Origin: Acanthosepion pharaonis
Lineage: Eukaryota > Mollusca > Cephalopoda > Sepiida > Sepiidae
DNA: 64,000 bases
Assembly (NCBI GenBank): GCA_903632075.3
Contig: CAHIKZ030004732.1
Location: 310,001-374,000, forward strand
Direction: 5' to 3'
The position numbers and the translations under genes are program-made. The notes under the pieces were generated by a model, which was not told where the DNA came from, searched no databases, and was given only the letters and a program-made list of their open reading frames with translations. Positions 1 through 9,345 of this stretch are shown piece by piece; the stretch's first letter is position 1, and every line of letters starts with the position of its first letter.

Positions 1-842
1 GTGAAAATTGAGTTTTATATTCCTTTTTTGTGCTTATTAACATATAAAAACTTATCATCATATGGGCATTAGATTCTGTGGAATGGGTAAAAATATTCAA
101 AATTGATGGGTGTGTGAATAATTTCATCGTTGACTGTATATACAGGTGCTACTACTCCAGTTCAGAGTGGGCCTGGGAATAACAGAAATTAAGAGCATCC
201 AATCTCCAGATCAGAGACCTTGTTGCCAAATGTAATTTATCATTATACACAGGTGTCTCAGCATTTATTGACCAAGCAGTCAGTGCTATTTTTGATTGAA
301 ACATAAAATCTTTTTCTTAAAACAGTTTTTCAAGGAAACAGATTTTTTGAGTCCACCATCACTCTTTTCAGTATTGAAGAGTGAGGGTCCTTTCTAACTT
401 TTCTTTTGAAATAGTGTGAAACATCAACATCTTTATTATGTCATTAGTATATGATAAAACTAAAACTACATTTTAAGTCTGCTTTTCTAAGAAAGGCAGA
501 CTTCTACATGACATTTTAATTCAGTTTACTAAGTTTTTCAATAATTCTTGATACTGATGCAATTGATCTTTAAATGGCTATTAAATCTTAATACAAATTC
601 TAATTATCACTACAAGCCCCCAAATCTTATATATTTTAAAATTGCACAAAGAATATGATAAAATCTGAAATATGTACTTGTTGGTCATCTTTGAAAAATG
701 GTCTGATTATGATGGAAAGAAAACATTGAAATATCAGCAAAATTAAGTACATTTTCTTGTTTTATCAAAAAATGTGTATTGTGAGTTCTTTTCATTCTCA
801 GATTAATGGTTCCATTATATGTCAATGTAAAAGAGTGACAAG

Positions 843-848
<6 letters not shown>
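1..848. other. Unassigned AT-rich DNA
   Basis: I see no coding potential, tandem repeat or recognisable transposon here. Stop codons are frequent in all frames. A short inverted pair (AAGTCTGC / GCAGACTT) lies near 475-502, but it is too short to interpret. Confidence 0.5.

Positions 849-897
<49 letters not shown>
849..897. repeat. (GA)n microsatellite
   Basis: This is an uninterrupted AG dinucleotide array of about 24 units, preceded by a short ACAC run. It is the first of many dinucleotide arrays in the window. Confidence 0.97.
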
Positions 898-901
<4 letters not shown>

Positions 902-1499
902 TATAATTTTTTTAAAAAAGCAAAGAAAAAAGATTGAATTTTGGGAATTCTGAACTAAATAGTAACCTCAGACAAATGGTTCCCGCTTCTCTTATTGTAG
1001 AAGCACAACACATCAAATCAATCATTGAAGCAGCTGATGATTCCACTGAAGTTTCACATAAAAAATTCCTTGAGCAACACCTTCTTCCTACTTCATCTCT
1101 TTTTGCCTGCTTACTGCAGTAACCATATGGCAATTTGTTTATATGTTTTTGCTTTTATTTTGTAATTCCACTGAAGAGAAAATAGAAAACTCCCTAACAT
1201 CTACAATTATCTTCTTTTTCTCTTTTAAATTTAATCCAGTACCTGATCTGATTCTTTGTGCTTCTCTCACCTCTGAAGTGGCCTTACAGATGCAGCTTGA
1301 AGATATTGCTTATTTATGACACCTGACACTTGAAAGATAAAATAAAAAAATCTACAAATAAGCTAGAAAACATTTTGCTTAAGTGACCTGACATTTTTGG
1401 TTTTGAATCAATAAAAGTACTCAGCATAAAATTGATAGTTGCAGAGATATAGAGGCATATTAAAGAAAGAGAAATAATGGAAGGTAGGATGTTAAGATG
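898..1499. other. Unassigned DNA with one short open frame
   Basis: A 62-codon plus-strand frame runs from 934 to 1122. Its composition is fairly protein-like (it contains VEAQHIKSIIEAADDS), but I recognise no family. It has no clear splice context, and an overlapping minus-strand frame of similar length exists. It may be a decayed gene or transposon fragment, or chance. The rest of the stretch is featureless. Confidence 0.3.
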
Positions 1500-4190
1500 G
1501 TGGGTCTAAAACAGTCAGAGAGAGAAAGAAGTGGTGAAAGAAAGAAAAAAGAGAAAAAAAAAAAAAAAAAAAGAAAAAGAGAGGGATAAAGAAAAAAAAA
1601 AAAAAAAAGAAAAGAGAAAGGGATAAAGCATAAAAAAAAGGGATGTAGAGAAGAAGGAAAAGGAGAAAAGAAAGGAAAAAAGGAAAATATGAAATTGGAT
1701 GAAAAAAATATAAATGAAAAATGCAATAAAAAATGAAAAACAGAGGGATGTGAAGAAATCAATGAAAAATGAAGGAAAAGAATGAAGTGAGAAAAACAAT
1801 GAAAAAAGGGAAAAAAAGAATGAATGAAAAACATGAAGGGAAATCAATGAAAGACATGAAGGGAAATCAATGAAAAACATGAAGGGAAAAACATGAAGGA
1901 AAAGAATGAAAAACATGAAGGGAATGAAAAATCTGAAAACATGAAAAACATGAAAAAATATAAAGAAAAAAGAATGAAAAACATAAAGGAAAAGAATGAA
2001 AAATGAAGGGAAATCAAAAAGGAAATTTATGAAAAAAGAAGGAAAAAGAATGAAAAGCATGAAGGAAATCAATGAAAAACATGAAAAAAGTAAAAATGAA
2101 TATAAAAAAACATGAAGAAAAAATGAAAAATGAAGGGAAAACATGAAAAATGAAGGAAATCAATGAAAAACATGAAGGGAAAAGAATGAAAAACATGAAG
2201 GGAAATCAATGAAAAACATGAAGGGAAATCAATGAAAAACATGAAGGGAAAAGAATGAAAAACATGAAGGGAAAAGAATGAAAAACATGAAGGGAAATCA
2301 ATGAAAAACATGAAAAGAATGAAAAAAAGGGGAAAACAAGGAAAAAAAACAAAGGGAAAAAATGAAAAACATGAAGGGAAAAGAATGAAAAACATGAAGG
2401 GAAATCAATGAAAAACATGAAGGGAAATCAATGAAAAACATGAAGGGAAATCTATGAAAAACATGAAGGGAAAAGAATGAAAAACATGAAGGAAAAAAGA
2501 AAAAATGAAAAACAATGAAAAAACATGAAAGGAAAAGAATGAAAACATGAAAGGAAATCTATGAAAAAATGAAAAACATGAAGGGAAATCTATGAAAAAC
2601 ATGAAGGGAAAAGAATGAAAAACATGAAGGGAAATCAATGAAAAACATGAAAGGAAAAGAATGAAAAACATAAAGGGAAAAGAATGAAAACATGAAAAAG
2701 AAAATGAAAAAATGAAGAAAAACATGAAGGAAATCAATGAAAAACATGAAGGGAAATCAAAACATGAAAAACATGAAAACATGAAGGAAAAATGAAAAAA
2801 CATGAAGGGAAATGAATGAAAACATGAAGGAAAAGAAAGGAAAAGAATGAAGGAAATCTATGAAGGGAAAAGAATGAAAAACATGAAGGAAAAAAGAAAA
2901 AATGAAAGGGAAAAGAAAAAAACATGAAAGGAAAAAGAAGGGAAAAAACATGAAAGGAAAAGAATGAAAAACATGAAGGGAAAAAATGAAAAATGATAAA
3001 GGGAAAAGAATGAAAAAATGAATTATGAAAAACATGAAGAAAGGAAAAGGAAAAAACAAAGGAAAAGAATGAAAACATGAAGGGAAAAGAATGAAAAACA
3101 TGAAAAGAAAAACAAAAAAATGAAAAAACATGAATGAATGAAAAAACATGAAGGGAAATCAATGAAAAACATGAAGGAAAAAGAATGAAAAACATGAAAG
3201 GGAAAAAAGAATGAAAAACATGAAGGAAATCAATGAAAAAAACATGAAGGGATAAGGAAAAAAGAAAGGAAAATGAAAAACATGAAGGGAAAAGAATGAA
3301 AAACATGAAGGGAAAAGAATGAAAAACATGAAGGGAAATCAATGAAAAACATGAAGGGAAATGAATGAAAAAATGAAAAAAACATGAAAAACATGAAGGA
3401 AAAAAAGAATGAAAAAAAGGGAAAAGAATGAAAAACATGAAGGAAAAAATGAAAAACATGAATAAAGGAAAAAATGAAAAAACATAAAGGAAAAGAATGA
3501 AAAACATGAAGGAAATCAATGAAAAACATGAAGAAAAGAAAAAACATGAAAAAGAATGAAAAACATGAAGGGAAAAGAATGAAAAACATGAAGGGAAATC
3601 AATGAAAAACATGAAGGGAAATGAATGAAAAACATGAAGGGAAATCTGTGAAAAACATGAAGGGAAAAGAATGAAAAACATGAAGGGAAATCTATGAAAA
3701 ACATGAAGGGAAAAGAATGAAAAACATGAAGGGAAAAAAATGATAAACATGAAGGGAAATCTATGAAAAAGCAGCTAAAAGAAGAAGAAATTGAGGGATA
3801 GTCACAAAGGAAAGGAAAAATGAATGAAAAGCTGAATGAAATGAAAGACAGTAATAAAAGAAAGAAATAAAGCTGGAAGGAAAAGGCAAGAAACAGTAAA
3901 CGAGGGATGAAAAAAATCTTAAATAAAGATGAAAGAAAAAGTAAAGAAATAGGAAAAAATGTTAAAAATAAATGAAGTAATGAAATAAGGATGGAGAGAA
4001 AAGTAAAGAAAAAGAAAGATGAAAAAATAAAAAGAAGGAAAGCAAAAGTGTGGAAAAAATGAAAAGAGAAAATGGAAGGAAAAGTGATAAAATCAATGAG
4101 AGAGAAATGAAAGAAAAATGAGGGATATATAGTGAGGGAGAGAAAGATGGAGAAAGAGAAAGAGAGAGAAAGAGGATATTTACAGTGAGA
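1500..4190 (+). repeat. Long polypurine tract enclosing a minisatellite
   Basis: For about 2.7 kb the plus strand is almost entirely A and G, with only occasional C and T. The outer parts (about 1500-1740 and 3780-4190) are low-complexity mixes such as GAAAGAAAAAAG and AGAGAGAAAG. The centre is the 23-bp minisatellite annotated separately. Minus-strand open frames here are rich in Phe, Ser, His and Leu and follow from the base composition, so I do not call them genes. Such tracts can adopt triplex structures, but nothing here shows that this one does. Confidence 0.95.
1740..3775 (+). repeat. 23-bp minisatellite, about 2 kb
   Basis: The unit is approximately AATGAAAAACATGAAGGGAA followed by ATC or AAG, 23 bases in all. 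It is repeated with indels and unit variants over about 2 kb. The left edge grades into degenerate units and the best-ordered copies lie at 2160-2480 and 3590-3760. Two main variants, ending ATC or AAG, alternate irregularly, which suggests higher-order mixing. Because 23 is not a multiple of 3, the minus strand reads through all three frames in turn and gives a 23-residue periodic Phe-rich peptide. The longest such frame is 338 codons (2734-3750). I regard it as non-coding. Confidence 0.95.
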
Positions 4191-4439
4191 GATTGTTTTT
4201 GTTTGTCTTTTACTAGTTCTTAATTTTTAATTAGTAAAAAACTAATTCAACCTTCCTTGATAATGAGAATTTGTGTTTTTTTCATTTTTTTTCCTTTTGT
4301 TTCGAGGCTTCTTTCTTTTTTTATATTTTTTTTCTGTTTCTTGGAAGTTTCACAAGAACCTGACAAATTTCCTGTTTTCATACATACACAACACTTGCCT
4401 ATTGCTATCCTTGAAAAACCAAATATATATATATATCCT

Positions 4440-4578
4440 ACTATCCTATTTTTTTTCACTTACTCTTTGTATTTCTTATTGTCTTTCTATCTTGTCACAC
4501 ATACACACATATTACTTAATAATATCAGTATATATATATATATTACTTATATTGGTAAGTGAAAAAAAATAGGATAGT
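4440..4578. repeat. 139-bp fold-back with perfect 24-bp inverted ends
   Basis: Positions 4440-4463 and 4555-4578 are perfect reverse complements over 24 bases. The arm begins ACTATCCTATTTTTTTTCAC. The 91-base interior is AT-rich and contains short CA and TA runs. This resembles a tiny MITE or a templated inverted duplication. No convincing target-site duplication is visible outside the arms. Confidence 0.8.
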
Positions 4579-4628
4579 GGTCTTTCATATACTTACTTGT
4601 TATTCCTATATCTCATATATAAACAGAA

Positions 4629-4685
<57 letters not shown>

Positions 4686-4733
4686 CCTTTATACATGTGT
4701 GTATATATATATTTATATACACATGTATAAATG

Positions 4734-4767
<34 letters not shown>
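4629..4767. repeat. Two (TA)n arrays with CA/TG-rich spacer
   Basis: (TA)n runs at 4629-4679 and 4739-4767 flank a spacer made of ACATGTGT-type palindromic words. The whole block is strongly self-complementary. Confidence 0.95.
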
Positions 4768-4769
<2 letters not shown>

Positions 4770-5009
4770 TGTTTCTATATTTTTAAACATATGTATATAT
4801 AAAATTATATATGTCTAAATACACATTCAGTTATACATCTAAATTAATTGACGCTCACACACATGTATGTGCCTATGTATGTATTACATGAGAAAATTTG
4901 TTTCTGCTATGTACTAATCCTAAATTGAAATCAATCTTAGAATCTAGAATTTTCTAACAGTTACACACACACATATACACACACAACTAGGTCCCACCCT
5001 TTTACTGTT

Positions 5010-5278
5010 GAATTAGTCAAATGTAACTGCCTCTTCTACTCCAACACTTTTCTCACACTTCTTGCCTGCGGAACTCCCTTCCATTTACCTGCTTCCCTGA
5101 TAACTACAATCTTCAAAAATTTAAATGCAATGTCAATCACCATCTTCTGTTGTCTTGAACACTGTTCAGCTTTTATCCTATCCTCAGTCCCCACTATACC
5201 CAATATTTTCTCTCACCTTCGCTCTCTGTAACCCCCTGTGTACTAGTGGCATTCCTGCCTTGCTTGGGGTGAAATGAT
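5010..5278 (+). mobile_element. LINE 3' fragment (Jockey/CR1-like, family B)
   Basis: In plus-strand translation, with several disruptions, this reads like the extreme C-terminus of a non-LTR polymerase. It carries the pattern RNSLPFTCFPDNYNLQKFKC, with the conserved spacing LP..CFP..YNL..FK. It ends with CCTTGCTTGGGGTGAAATGATTA-like sequence followed by poly(A). The same 3' end, written TTTGCTTGGGGTGAATTCGATTA, closes the longer minus-strand element at 19101-21950, so both belong to one family. This copy is strongly 5'-truncated, as is usual for LINEs. The clade assignment is from memory of similar sequences. Confidence 0.75.
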
Positions 5279-5559
5279 TACAAAAAAAAAAAAATTAATA
5301 TATCTATGTGAGTGGAAAAATTTCTCTGTATTTAGATTAAAGGGATTTATAAGCAAAATGATAGGATCTTAGTCATTTGAAAAGGTGTGTAACTTAGAAA
5401 TTGTTCCACACAAATTTACCATTTGATTAATGTTGTACAAATGGTATTAACAATAATCCAACAGGATTAATGTTCATCATTCAAACAGAAATTGGGATTC
5501 AACTTCAAAAACGTATCTCAGTGGAATATTTACTTTGACTAGTCACTATTTTTTTTTTC

Positions 5560-5789
5560 AGCCTTGCTTCAGTTTTAGAGGCATTGACATTGTTGCTTCT
5601 TTTTAGCCTGTGACTTCAGTTTTAGAGGCATTGACATTGTTGGAAGAATTTTCTAGATGATGTAGGAGAACTGTGACATTGATAATGATGTCTGTACTGA
5701 TAGCTAGGTTATCTGCATAGTCAATATCTATCAACTTTTTTGGAGGATATCAATTTGAGAGTCTTACTGATAAAGTAAAACCTAGAAGA
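5560..5789 (-). mobile_element. Inverted LINE reverse-transcriptase segment (family C)
   Basis: The minus strand reads through the catalytic region of a non-LTR reverse transcriptase: a stretch like RYPPKKLIDIDYADNLAIST, then HHLE, then NVNASKTE. YADN stands where YADD is expected, so the catalytic motif is mutated. The same residues in the same order are found in the plus-strand fragment at 39030-39270. A 29-bp segment is duplicated at 5567-5595 and 5614-5642. The piece lies head to head with the downstream part of the same polymerase at 5790-6238, which is on the opposite strand. Confidence 0.75.
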
Positions 5790-6237
5790 TGTTTGTTGAG
5801 AGAAGTTCAACCAGCCAAGGCTCAATACAAAGTGTCTCAGGTGAATCAATAAAATCTCTTGAATCTTTTACATGTCTAGGAAGTGAAATGAATTCCACTG
5901 AAAATGTTGTGAAAATCCACATAGCTAAAACCTGGGTTACCTTGAATAAAATGGATGTAATCTGGAAATCTGGTCTACCAGACAACCTCAAACAGGGATT
6001 CTTTTGAGCAACTGTAGTATGGTACCACTGTTTGGACATTAACTAAAACCCTTGAGTCTAAGTTTGCTGGAACCTACATTCAGATGCTACTGCTCTGGAT
6101 ACCTAGGCATAGAGCAAGACAGGTTGCTCACACAGTAACAACATTGACCAGCTATGTTATGACACAGAATGCCACCCTAATGACCTTCCAGACATGAAGG
6201 TCAGGTGAGAGTCTCATGAATGTTTGAGCTAGTTTGA

Positions 6238-6238
<1 letters not shown>
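5790..6238 (+). mobile_element. LINE reverse-transcriptase C-terminal segment (family C)
   Basis: The plus strand continues the polymerase where the inverted segment stops. It reads QGSIQSVSGESIKSLESFTC, then LGSEMNSTEN, IAKTW and IWKSGLPDNLKQGFF, and, after frameshifts and stops, pieces matching the thumb and C-terminal tail (FAGTYIQML, DLPDM). These correspond to the widespread mollusc pattern FTYLGS-I-STE, IAKAW, IWKS-L-D-K. The fragment ends at GAGCTAGTTTGACCA and is followed directly by a (TA)n array. The copy is dead. Confidence 0.8.

Positions 6239-6271
<33 letters not shown>
6239..6271. repeat. (TA)n at a LINE 3' end
   Basis: About 16 TA units begin immediately after the last recognisable LINE base. 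Confidence 0.95.
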
Positions 6272-6273
<2 letters not shown>

Positions 6274-6689
6274 TTAATATTTTGTACAAGCTAGCAACTT
6301 TTGTACAATTAGGCTTTAGATAATATTTTACAAGTACTATTATTTTATGCAAATAGGCAATATTTTGTTAAAATAGGCATTATGTATTATTTTTCACAAC
6401 TTGGTATGAAGCAATAATGTGTACAAGGCATTAGTGCACTTAGTTGCTAAATAATTTTAAAACTAAGCTCTAGATAATATTTAGTAAATCTAAAACCTAA
6501 ATAGTATTTGTATAAGTAGGCCCAACTTAAGAGCTTGTACAATTTATCACTATGTAATATTTTTACAACTATGCAATAATTAATATTTTGTACAAGAAGG
6601 TACTATAATAGTATTTTTTCAGCTAAACCTGAAGTAATATTTTGTACTAAAGTTATGAAGTAATATTTTCGCAACTAGACTTTAGGTAA
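6272..6689. other. AT-rich degenerate repeat-like DNA
   Basis: The words TAATATTTTGTACAA and AACTAGGC/AATTAGGC recur irregularly every 40-60 bases, and again at 7850-7930 on the far side of the hAT element. This may be a very decayed minisatellite (unit about 45-50 bp) that the LINE and hAT element later entered. No gene is seen. Confidence 0.45.
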
Positions 6690-7320
6690 AATTTCTATCC
6701 TTCTTCTATGTGTCACATCCCTTCAGAATGTTGGAAATCATAGCTCTCCACAATTTCCTGTCCTTTGTAACTCTTAATAACCTTTGTCTTTTTGCCATCT
6801 CTCCCATACCATTCTCTGATATCCATTCACTTAAGCTTGCCAGGGAGGTTGTGTATTGCTTTCTTGCCTCTTTTACCTTCAATCTGTCCTGTGAGTATCA
6901 CATTTTCCAGGCTCTCTTTCCTCATTATGTGTCCCAGAAATCTCAATTGTCTCTTCCTGATGTTAAGTATAAGTGTCCTTTTTGTTGCCATTGTCTCTAG
7001 AACTTGGTCACTGCTCACATGATCAGTACATAGTATTCTCAGTATCCTTCTGTAGAATCACATATCTGTTGCTCCAATTCTATTCTCCATCTATGAGGAA
7101 ATTGTCCAGCATTCACTGCCATATAGGGGGGACTGGTATTATATAACAATTCTTCACTCTTTTCTTTGTTTCTAATGATATTTTTCTGTTTCTTAATACT
7201 TAATTTTTTTAGAAGACATCTTTCACTATCCCAATGTACTTTTGGATTTCTATGTTATCCTTCCTGTTCTCTATTAATACACTTTCCAGATATCTAACTT
7301 GTTGCACCTGTTTGATTTCA
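6690..7320 (-). mobile_element. LINE polymerase C-terminal fragment (family A)
   Basis: The minus strand encodes the C-terminal part of a non-LTR reverse transcriptase. The clearest stretch (6827-7018) reads RQLRFLGHIMRKESLENVIL, followed by TGQIEGKRGKKA. This matches the R-LRFLGH-MRKE-LE--ILTG-IEGKR pattern common to endonuclease-reverse transcriptase LINEs of molluscs. Equivalent segments, in the same minus orientation and with the same 3' boundary (CACATAGAAGAAG on the sense strand), occur at 9346-11022 and 27895-28580. The copy is 5'-truncated upstream of this region and carries stops and frameshifts. Confidence 0.8.
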
Positions 7321-7375
7321 GTGAATCACGAAATATTATATTGTACAAATGTACAATATAATATATAGTTAGGTT

Positions 7376-7821
7376 CAGTGGCGTAGCTAGAGTAAACGTC
7401 ACCCGGGGCGGTCCGCTCAAATGTCACCCCAATGACCCCGATTCACCCTATGCTGAATGGTTAGCTGTAGCTAAATTTTCATACATGCTCTACCTCTACT
7501 TTACTCTACTGACCGGTATGTTACTGTTTACATGTATGATCCAAGACAAAATCCAATACCACAAAATAATCAGTTCAAATCAAAAGCTGAAAAGATTGCT
7601 ATTTTTCCTACTCACAAATTTCCCGACAATTTATTAGAAAATTTCTGACGGGGGGACAAAACTGGGGGGTTATAAATTATTTCTGGGGAGTCATATGCCC
7701 GCCTGCGAAACCCTGTGTCTCCACCAGTTTTCAGACTATTTTTGGCACTTTAGTTGGTTTAAAAATTTTGTTGGGGGTGACATTGTATCACACCTCACCC
7801 CCCCCCTTAGCTACGCCACTG
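7376..7821. mobile_element. Non-autonomous hAT element, 446 bp, with 8-bp TSD
   Basis: The ends are inverted: 7376 begins CAGTGGCGTAGCTA and 7821 ends with its reverse complement TAGCTACGCCACTG (14 bp). The flanking bases GTTAGGTT at 7368-7375 and 7822-7829 form a perfect 8-bp target-site duplication. An 8-bp TSD is the signature of the hAT superfamily. The interior is GC-richer than the surroundings, with G/C runs, and has no open frame of useful length, so it must depend on a transposase supplied elsewhere. A longer relative lies at 33960-35118. Confidence 0.93.
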
Positions 7822-7829
7822 GTTAGGTT

Positions 7830-9135
7830 ATAGGTTATATTTTGTCAAATTGTTATTAAGTTGATATTTAGTACAATTAATGACTAAATAATTGCTAGAA
7901 TTACATACTAAGTAATATTTTGTTTCAATTAGGTGTTAATTAATACTTCTTGTTTTCTCTTGTTATCAATTTTGATAGCATTTATGGACAAAATAAAAAG
8001 AAATTTTTAAATTCAGTATGAAAAAAACGTTTGTTATAATTCTGCCCTTTTATTTCATTTGAGACAAATTTATTTTCTTTTATTATGCTTTTCATTTCTC
8101 CATCTTTGTTGTCAGACATATTTTAAAATTATTCACATGTGTTTGTCTTAATGTGTGGACTTGTTTTTCATGATGTTAATATTTCTATTATGAATTATTA
8201 TTATTACATTAATATTCACAATATTTAACCTCATTGAAAAATTTAATTATTTTAATCAGTTTCTTTTACTTTCAATTATATTGCAAATCAACTGTAACAT
8301 TAATTATCTTAATCTTGTAAAACTCAAATGCCAAAACATTTAACATTCATGGCAGAAAATGCAGAAATTCTTTTACTGTTCTTTTGAATATTTATTGAAG
8401 ATTGGCATAAAACTGATGACAGAAGATATGTTGTTGGATTACTTTTTACCCTGACACATGTGCAGTAAACCAAAGGGAAAAGAACATCTGCTATAAAGCT
8501 ATTGTGAGTGAGTTTATTCCGCATTGATTGTTTTATAAGAGTGGCCTTGTGCCAAAGTTTTCCAAGTTCACTAAATCAAAATAAAAATAATATTAAAAAT
8601 AATGTTATCTCTCTGATTTGGTGAAAAAATAACAAAATATTTTCCACAGCTGTGATGAGGGTTAGGGTTAGGGAAATAAATGTCATAAAACTGATATGAT
8701 GGGGAAGGAAATGCATATAATCAAATATATATTAATATTTTTCTATCAGGACAAAATATATGGAACAAGGTAAGTAGATAAATGAAGTAGAGACTTCAAG
8801 AGAAGAGCATTGCTATAAATTTTGAAAGTTAGTAAGATCAATTTGCTGAGAAAGTTTTAGTGTTAATAAAAACGTTTTTTAGTAATTGAATATCATTTCT
8901 GTTTCCTAAAGGAAATAATTTTAAAATGGCTACATTTGAGAAAACGTTTCTATATGACAAGTAGATTTTGTCTATGGAGAAGTTAACTACTAAAGAATGA
9001 ATAACAAATCAAGATGGAACCTTTGTGAACCTGAACATTTTGAAAGAAAGAATTCTTTCACATTGCTATGGATCTGGAGATAACTCTCTGATGCTTGTCA
9101 CTGAGAGAAGAGACACAGATGCCACCAGTTAAAAG

Positions 9136-9136
<1 letters not shown>
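7830..9136. other. Unassigned AT-rich DNA
   Basis: No gene is recognised. A telomere-like GGGTTAGGGTTAGGG (2.5 units, 8659-8673) is probably coincidental or a small interstitial repeat. A 66-codon minus-strand frame (8324-8524) looks random. Confidence 0.5.

Positions 9137-9174
<38 letters not shown>
9137..9174. repeat. (TG)n microsatellite
   Basis: About 19 TG units lie just left of the minisatellite that hosts the next LINE. Confidence 0.95.
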
Positions 9175-9175
<1 letters not shown>

Positions 9176-9345
9176 TGATAGCAAGGATGAATAATATACA
9201 TAGTTTAAAAAGTGGGTGAGTGAATAATATAAATGGTTTAAAAGGAAAGTGAGCAAGCAATGTACATGATTTAAAAGGAGAGTGAGCAAGTAATATATAT
9301 GGTTTAAAAGGTGAGTGAGTGATATACATGGTTTAAAAGGAGAGT
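9175..9345. repeat. Minisatellite, left half (about 30-bp unit)
   Basis: Five degenerate units of about 30-34 bp share the core GGTGAGTGAATAATATACA, then TGGTTTAAAA. The same unit resumes at 11023-11120 beyond the LINE, so this is one array split by an insertion. Confidence 0.9.

Noticed and set aside
1460..3750. Long Phe/Ser/His-rich minus-strand open frames up to 338 codons
   Set aside because: They are the complement of a purine tract and a 23-bp minisatellite. The peptide is only a readout of the repeat and runs in overlapping frames.
8659..8673. Interstitial telomere repeat GGGTTAGGGTTAGGG
   Set aside because: Only 2.5 units. Too short to claim a telomere fusion or a functional site.
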